Shown here: positions 57,783-64,000 of the stretch, piece after piece
Position numbering within the stretch: the first letter of the stretch is position 1
How the letters are laid out: each line of letters starts with the position of its first letter
Assembly (NCBI RefSeq): GCF_032854445.1
Contig: NC_088307.1
Span: 16,070,017-16,134,016 of the forward strand
Source of the DNA: Liolophura sinensis
Lineage: Eukaryota; Mollusca; Polyplacophora; Chitonida; Chitonidae
Direction of reading: 5' to 3'
Length of the DNA stretch: 64,000 bases
Translations under genes and position numbers: made by a program
The notes under the pieces: generated by a model
What the model saw: the letters and a program-made list of their open reading frames with translations, nothing else
The model's database searches: none
What the model was told of the DNA's origin: nothing

Positions 57783-58740
57783 CATGTAGTGGTATAATAT
57801 ACACACCTACCTGTGCTTGTACATGCAGTGGTATAGTATACACACCTACCTGTGCTTGTACATGCAGTGGTATAATATACACACCTACCTGTGCTTGTAC
57901 ATGCAGGGGTATAATATACACACCTACCCGTGTTTGTACACGCGGTGGTATAATATACACACCTACCTGTGCTTGTACACGCAGTGGTATAATATACACA
58001 CCTACCTGTGCTTGTACATGCAGTGGTATAATATACACACCTACCCGTGCTTGTACATGTAGTGGTATAATATACACACCTACCCGTGTTTGTACACGCA
58101 GTGGTATAATATACACATCTACCTGTGTTTGTACACGCAGTGGTATAATATACACACCTACCTGTGCTTGTACATGCAGTGGTATAATATACACACCTAC
58201 CTGTATTTGTACACGCAGTGGTATAATATACACACCTACCTGTGTTTGTACACACAGTGGTATAATATACACACCTACCTGTGCTTGTTCACACAGTGGT
58301 ATAATATACACACCTACCTGTGCTTGTAGATGTAGTGGTATAATATACACACCTACCTGTGCTTGTACATGCAGTGGTATAATATACACACCTACCTGTG
58401 CTTGTACATGCAGTGGTATAATATACACACCTACCTGTGTTTGTACACGCAGTGGTATAATATACACACCTACCTGTGTTTGTACACGCAGTGGTATAAT
58501 ATACACACCTACCTGTGCTTGTACATGCAGTGGTGTAGTATACACACCTACCTGTGCTTGTACATGCAGTGGTATAATATACACACCTACCTGTGTTTGT
58601 ACATGCAGTGGTATAATATACACAAATACCTGTGCTTGTACATGCAGTGGTATAGTATACACACCCACCTGTGCTTGTACATGCAGTGGTATAATATACA
58701 CACCTACCTGTGCTTGTACATGCAGTGGTATAATATATAT
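57783..58740. repeat. 39-bp minisatellite, about 24.5 copies
   Basis: The unit is CACACCTACCTGTGCTTGTA plus CATGCAGTGGTATAATATA. Variants include CGTG/TGTTTG and ACACGCAG. The unit length is 13 codons, so several stop-free frames over 340 codons appear on both strands; they are artefacts of the periodicity. Confidence 0.97.
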
Positions 58741-58980
58741 TCTCACAGATACAGTTGCCTCCTCTTGGCTCACTAAATCTTTTCACTATTCAACACACAT
58801 GCCAAAAAACAAAAACAGGTCTTGACCACAGTTTTAGAAGTACTGAGTTTTGATAATGTGCATAACGCCAGAGCGAAGGATTTTGGAGCAAACATATGTT
58901 AACCTTAGTTGCTAGCATGCATGCAAACACAGGTATGTAACACATTCTACCCCAATTTCCCCCAGCTGTTCTGCAGCCAC

Positions 58981-59180
58981 ATCCCAGGCTTACAGTCCTC
59001 TCCGGCCGTACGTGGGAAGGTCTGTCAGCAACCTGCGGATGGTCGTGGGTTTCTCCTGGGCTCTGCCCGGTTTCCTCCCACCATAATGCTGGCCGCTGTC
59101 GTATAAGTGAAATATTCTTGAGTATGGCGTAAAACACCAATCAAATAAATGAATAAATAAATAAATCCCAGGCTTACAGT
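58981..59180 (+). mobile_element. SINE family A, 5'-truncated, with 16-bp target-site duplication
   Basis: ATCCCAGGCTTACAGT occurs at 58981-58996 and again at 59165-59180. Between them is the core and tail of the SINE, starting at CCTCTCCGGCCGTACG and ending in (AAAT)n. Lack of the tRNA-like head with an intact duplication shows truncation at insertion, as in target-primed reverse transcription. Confidence 0.95.
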
Positions 59181-59570
59181 GTCTCAGAGGAATGTCCCTC
59201 TTTGGGTTTTACATTCTTTCACTCGCCACATCGTAAAACCATTAAATATTCAGTTAATACCCACTGATGGACATAAAATACATGGAATATGACATGCACT
59301 GGAGGTGTGGGCAAAATAGCGGTGTTTACATACAAACTTTTGATATGGGATGTATGATCATACATACCCAACTATTACCAATATGGGTCAATTAACATGT
59401 GCATGGATGATTGAGCAAACTTTTCGATGATGCACAAAAATAGGGTGAGGCTAAACTGTACATGTTTAACTGGAGGAACAATGTGCTGAGTCATCATTAT
59501 TTACATGTTCACTTTTATCGTGAAATGTGCATGGAATTTATAATGGTTTTGCGAATTAATAGTCAATTCA

Positions 59571-59576
59571 TTTATT
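59571..59576 (-). promoter_or_regulatory. Candidate polyadenylation signal of the Slo-type channel
   Basis: TTTATTTATT on plus gives overlapping AATAAA on minus, about 305 nt after the channel stop codon at 59879. Confidence 0.4.
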
Positions 59577-59878
59577 TATTTTTGCTGTAAGACAATTCTT
59601 ATACAATCTTTCTGTCCTGATACATGCTGATACAGTTTACTCAAGCTTTCCTGATTTCCAGCAAAATCTCAGCAAATTCACTCAGGCTTCAAGGAGATGC
59701 TTCACACAGTATAAACTTACACTGATCTCCTCAAAATTAACCGGGACAATTCCACGACAAGAAAAGCTTTCACAATAGAGACATCTCCTTCAAAATATCA
59801 GCAGTGTGTTGGAAAGACAGCCCTTTTGATGCCAGAAATCAATTTGACTTTGTACAAGTCAACTGCTGAGGTTTGTAG

Positions 59879-62800
59879 CTACACAACTGTACCCTTCAGA
59901 CCTATAACACTCTGGTCCTTCTCCACCTCTATGGGATCACCCATGTCTTCTATGTGAAATTTGGGTGTTTCTGGGTTACTGCCAGATCCAGGAGAATCCT
60001 TTACTGGGACATCATCAGCTTCATCGTCAGCATTCTCTTCATCATCATCTTCATCGTCGGTGTAAATAACAGGTATCTACACAAACACACAAAAAATACC
60101 TGACTTAATATCACACGTTTTTGACTATTTTAAATTTATGCATCACTTTTAAAATTTTGAAGAAAAAAAATGAAAGAATGAAAATAAGGGGCTTGCTAAG
60201 GTTGCACACCATTGCAGGGACTGACAGAATATACATACAGGAATGTTAACTTTAATTATCCTTTTTATAATACACTAGAGCAACATTTCTCAGTAGCTAT
60301 TATGGAATATGGAAAGTGCTCTTAGTATGGGGAGAGTCCAGCCTAGCAAAACAGTTATGTGATTTGAAACTGATGCTCAAGTTCATATATGCCATCTTAA
60401 GGTAATGCACCAGTATTGGCTGTGTTGTTTCTGGCCTCCACACATTATCCATGTAGAACAGTGTCAAATCAAGCCAGAATTACTCCAGGACTAGAATAAA
60501 CCTGTTTTTTGTGGCACCTAATGTGTACATGCTGTGAAAAGCACAGCCTAAATGATGTGAGTTCCAGGTAACTAGTACATACAACGATTCAGAGTGGGTA
60601 ATGTGGAAGCATAAATGTGGCATAAAACACAAGGTTTATAAACTATTGTAGATTTAATACATGGGTGTGTAGCTGAAGTTGGTTAGTGACCCAGGAGCCT
60701 CTCATCAATGCGATCGCTGTGAGTTCAAGTCCAGCTCATGCTGACTCCCTCTCCGGCCGTACGTGGGAAGGTCTAGCAGCAACCTGCACATGGTTGTGGG
60801 TTTCCCTTGGGCTCTGCCCAGTTTCCTCCCACCATAATGCTGGCCGCCGTTGTATAAGTAAAATATTCTTGAGTACGGCATAAAACACCAATAAAACAAA
60901 ATAAATAAATATAGCTGAAGTGCCCTCAAGAACAAATATCTTCTGCAGTTCCCAAACTTTGCCTGAACGGACGTTGAAAGGGCCAGACAAGACAACACAG
61001 CAATTAATGTTTTCTTATGGTCACAGTACTTGGTAAGATAAGACGATGAATGTTAATGTTTCCTTATGGTCATAGTGCTTGATAAGATGATTAATGTGAA
61101 TGTTTCCTTATGGTCACAGTACTTGATAAGATAAGACGATGAATGTTAATGTTTCCTTATGATCATACATACCCTACTATTACCATCATTGACAACACGT
61201 CTTGTCTTCACATTACAAGGCTTGGAGCTGGTTGAAGGGGGAGAACTCTTGTTTTTGGAGCAGTCCACTGATTCAGAGTTGTCTGCTCCTGTTGGCTCTT
61301 GACGCTTGCGCATTCTCTTTGGCTGCATTTGCGCCTTCCGCTCATCAATCAGTGGTGAAGGTTGAGGTGACAATGAACTCGGGCGAATTAAGTAACTGAA
61401 AACGCCAAGGTAATCATATCTTCAAAAGCCTTTTATTCTTTTTTTTTTTTTTTTATTGGGGAGGGGAAAGTCTGTCAGGAACCTGGGGATGGTTGTTAGT
61501 TTCCTCCCACCATAACTTATTTATTTATTTGTTTATTTGATTGGTGTTTTATGCTGTACTCAAGCATATTTCACTTATACGATGGCAGCCAACATTATGG
61601 TGAGAGGAAATCGGGCAGACCTTCCCACGTACGGCCGGAGAGGAAGCCAGCATGAGCTGGACTTGAACTCACAGCGACTGCATTGGTGAGAGGCTCCTGG
61701 GTCATTACGCTGCGCTAGCGCGCTAACCGACTGAGCCATGGAGGTCCCCCTCCCACCATAACACTGGCCACCATTGTATAAATGAAATATTTTTGAGTGC
61801 GGCAAAAACTCCAATCAAATAAATATTTGTGGTCGCATTGGTGAGGGGATCTACAGTGTAATCTTTGAAATGATCACTGCAAATACATGTATTTGTATAT
61901 AATGAAGGCTAGGCTTGCAAGTCTAGGATAATTCACACGGAAACATAAGATATGGTTGCCACTAATTCTTCAATTAAAAGAACATCTTTGCTTTCATTTA
62001 CAACTAACTAAATTATAAATCCTGTTTCTATTAATAACAAAGGTTTCCCGATGTGTTGCCCCAAGAAAACAGGAGTATTTTGAATGGTAATTTTTCCACC
62101 ATTTATTTTGCCCAAAAAATTGTCTGACTTAGTAAGAGGTGTGTTCTATTAGGTCAGCTGGTGGCCTTACATAATGTCATCAAGTTCAAGCTGGAGGTCA
62201 TAGCTGGGGTTGATTATCACATAAGACACAGAGTTCCTCTTGTCACTGACATCATCTGAAACACAACAGCAAGAGTTATCTTTCCCTTATAACACCAGGT
62301 CGCAAAATTTTTAATGCAATTATATTTAGTATTAACTTGACCCAAATGTTATGAAGTTTTCAGTTTTTTTCAACAATGGGCCTACAAACAAGACAGGCTA
62401 TAGGTGTAGATGACTGACACAGACTATGTAATGAAACCAAAATCAAATACCCACATATAAAATCAGCAATTAATACGCACACATCTCACCGAACACCGAA
62501 CACCAAACTGAACCCACTGACCTCATTTTTCATTATTTGTTTAAACCATAATTAGATAAATTAAATCAAATTATAGTCTTATTAATTTTATCTAAGTCTG
62601 TCACAGTTTCTGTAGAAGTCACTACACGTTCATTTTGAAAATTAAGGGATAGTGCTTAGGGTTAAGTTAAACTGAGTTTTATTTTCTCCAAATTAAACCT
62701 GTCGTAGTTTGTGTAGAATGTGGCTCTGCTATCATTTTCTTGACAAGCTGTTGCTACAGCTGTGACCCTTACCATAGTCCTCCAGGGGTAAGCCCAGACT

Positions 62801-62896
62801 GGTCATGCGGCAGCGCACCAGCTGGCTTATCTCCTGACGCTCAGGGCTTAGGTGACTCCTCACATCATCGTGTTCATCCGTCACACTCAGAGACAC
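59879..62896 (-). CDS. KCNT: Slo-family potassium channel alpha subunit, probably Slo2/KCNT type; last four coding exons
   Basis: Minus-strand exons 62896-62773, 62255-62171, 61395-61173 and 60076-59879 join in phase to 209 residues and a TAG stop; earlier exons lie beyond the window. The first exon reads SPERQEISQLVRCRMTSLGL then PLEDY. The second gives SVSYVIINPSYDLQLELDDI and YLIRPSS, the closing strands of an RCK2 (cytosolic gating-ring) domain; the NP...D..LEL.DI.YLIRP pattern matches Slo2/KCNT channels better than BK. KCNT channels are Na+-activated K+ channels of the plasma membrane. The tail has a basic cluster (QPKRMRKRQ), a Ser/Pro-rich stretch, a strongly acidic run (TDDEDDDEENADDEADD) and ends GTVV, a class I PDZ-ligand pattern. 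Identification rests on about 40 conserved residues, so another Slo member is possible. Confidence 0.68.
60670..60921 (+). mobile_element. SINE family A with 10-bp target-site duplication, channel last intron side
   Basis: TAGCTGAAGT at 60670-60679 and 60912-60921 brackets a plus-oriented copy that starts inside the tRNA-like head (GTTAGTGACCCAGGAGCC) and ends with an A-rich tail. It sits in the intron before the final channel exon, antisense to the gene. Confidence 0.9.
61015..61170. repeat. Short tandem repeat of about 51-57 bp, three copies
   Basis: TTTCCTTATGGTCACAGTAC TTGATAAGATAAGACGATGA ATGTTAATG recurs three times and stops at the donor site of the 61395-61173 exon. Confidence 0.85.
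61460..61823. mobile_element. Nested SINE pair: minus copy inserted in an older plus copy
   Basis: An outer plus-oriented copy (about 61460-61516 and 61749-61823) is split by a minus-oriented copy at 61517-61748 that has a complete tRNA-like head (read on minus GGCTCAGTCGGTTAGCGCGC). The host sequence CCTCCCACCATAAC is duplicated at 61503-61516 and 61749-61762, marking the insertion exactly. Confidence 0.93.
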
Positions 62897-62930
62897 CTGA
62901 ATAACCCCAAAACAACTCAAAATATGATAG

Positions 62931-63630
62931 TTTGCCTGGCAAGTAAAGGTTATGGTACACTGACAGCAGACATGATACAATTGTACACGTTGTCATAGAA
63001 CAGGTATACTGACACCAAACATGAACCTTCCTACATGTACATAAATGATATCCTGTAGTGATCATGACAGTTTGCCTGGCAAGTAAAGGTTATGGTACAC
63101 TGACAGCAGACATGATACAATTGTACACGTTGTCATAGAACAGGTATAATGACACCAAACATGAACCTTCCTACATGTACATAAATGATATACTGTAGTG
63201 ATCATGACAGTTTGCCTGGCAAGTAAAGGTTATGGTACACTGACAGCAGACATGATACAATTGTACACGTTGTCATAGAACAGGTATAATGACACCAAAC
63301 ATGAACCTTCCTACATGTACATAAATGATACACTGTAGTGATCATGACAGTTTGCCTGGCAAGTAAAGGTTATGGTACACTGACAGCAGACATGATACAA
63401 TTGTACACGTTGTCATAGAACAGGTATAATGACACCAAACATGAACCTTCCTACATGTACATAAATGATACACTGTAGTGATCATGACAGTTTGCCTGGC
63501 AAGTAAAGGTTATGGTACACTGACAGCAGACATGATACAATTGTACACGTTGTCACAGAACAGGTATAATGACACCAAACACGAATCTTCCTACATGTAC
63601 ATAAATGATATACTGTAGTGATTGTATGCT
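62931..63630. repeat. 140-bp tandem repeat, five copies, channel intron
   Basis: TTTGCCTGGCAAGTAAAGGT begins units at 62931, 63071, 63211, 63351 and 63491, exactly 140 bp apart and nearly identical. The first copy starts 35 nt upstream (in gene sense) of the exon 62896-62773, so the array forms the 3' end of that intron. The unit includes CTACATGTACATAAATGATA. Confidence 0.97.
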
Positions 63631-63659
63631 GACAGCAAACACGACACCTCACACAACAT

Positions 63660-64000
63660 CTTCAACAAGTTTTGGTATACTGACACCAGGCATGACACCC
63701 GAACTGCATGTTCAGGTTGTCAGGGTACAATGACACCAGACATGACACCCGACCTGCATGTTCAGGTTGTCAGGGTACAATGACACCAGACATGAAACCC
63801 CGCCTGCATGTTCAGGTTGTCAGGATACAACGACACCAGACATGACACCCGACCTGCATGTTCAGGTTGTCAGGTACAATGACACCAGACATGACACCCA
63901 ACCTGCATGTTCAAGTTGTCAGGGTACAATGACACCAGATATGACACCCGACCTGCATGTTCAGGTTGTCAGGGTACAATGACACCCGACATGACACCCG
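63660..64000. repeat. 50-bp tandem repeat, about seven copies, running off the window
   Basis: The unit is TGACACCAGACATGACACCC plus GACCTGCATGTTCAGGTTGT CAGGGTACAA, with one 49-bp copy. It shares TGACACCA and ACATGA words with the neighbouring 140-bp unit, so the two arrays may be related. It continues past the right edge. Confidence 0.95.

Larger units (their letters stand above)
53900..59570. other. Long gene-poor interval downstream of the potassium-channel gene
   Basis: No coding exon with good splice sites seen. It contains a (AT)n tract (about 55234-55251), a 64-bp tandem repeat (56737-56990), a 39-bp minisatellite (57783-58740) and a SINE with clean target duplication (58981-59180). 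A 71-codon frame at 55702-55917 lacks an ATG. Confidence 0.5.

Noticed and set aside
57736..58825. Frames of over 340 codons on both strands, Tyr/Thr/Cys-rich
   Set aside because: Consequence of the 13-codon period of the 39-bp minisatellite.

Overview
This window is nuclear DNA from an invertebrate animal. Genes are split by GT-AG introns, intergenic DNA is AT-rich, and tandem repeats and short retroposons are dense. The tRNA-derived SINEs, a recurrent TGTACATGTA motif and a large class-B GPCR of invertebrate type suggest a lophotrochozoan, most likely a mollusc. The clade is my inference; the eukaryotic gene structure is seen directly.

Layout, left to right. Four housekeeping genes occupy 2.5-40.4 kb. 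They are SURF6 (minus, 4 coding exons, 345 aa), CACYBP (plus, 6 exons, 236 aa), ATP6V1G (minus, 3 exons, 116 aa) and RO60/TROVE2 (plus, 7 coding exons, 535 aa). SURF6 and CACYBP are divergent. CACYBP and ATP6V1G converge tail-to-tail. ATP6V1G and RO60 are head-to-head and share a short promoter of about 0.4 kb. Every exon join listed keeps reading phase and gives a protein close to the length of its vertebrate orthologue.

The right half holds a two-exon class-B/adhesion-like GPCR (minus, 1023 aa), a decayed Penelope-like retroelement (minus), a small unrecognised membrane-protein candidate (minus), and the last four coding exons of a Slo-family, probably Slo2/KCNT-type, potassium channel (minus). 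The channel gene continues beyond 64 kb.

Non-coding DNA is unusually rich in tandem arrays, with units of 27, 33, 37, 39, 49, 50, 54, 60, 64, 65 and 140 bp. It also holds at least three SINE families, several with visible target-site duplications and one nested pair, and several foldback/MITE elements with TTAA, TA or 8-bp target duplications.

The most striking observation is in CACYBP. A 60-bp unit spanning the intron 5/exon 6 junction is repeated seven times. This gives seven consecutive 3' splice sites, each in frame and stop-free, so acceptor choice could insert 0-6 copies of a 20-residue cassette between the CS and SGS domains. Second is RO60, whose vWA domain has lost two of the three MIDAS metal-binding positions. 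No prokaryotic-type defence system, CRISPR array or rRNA gene is present.
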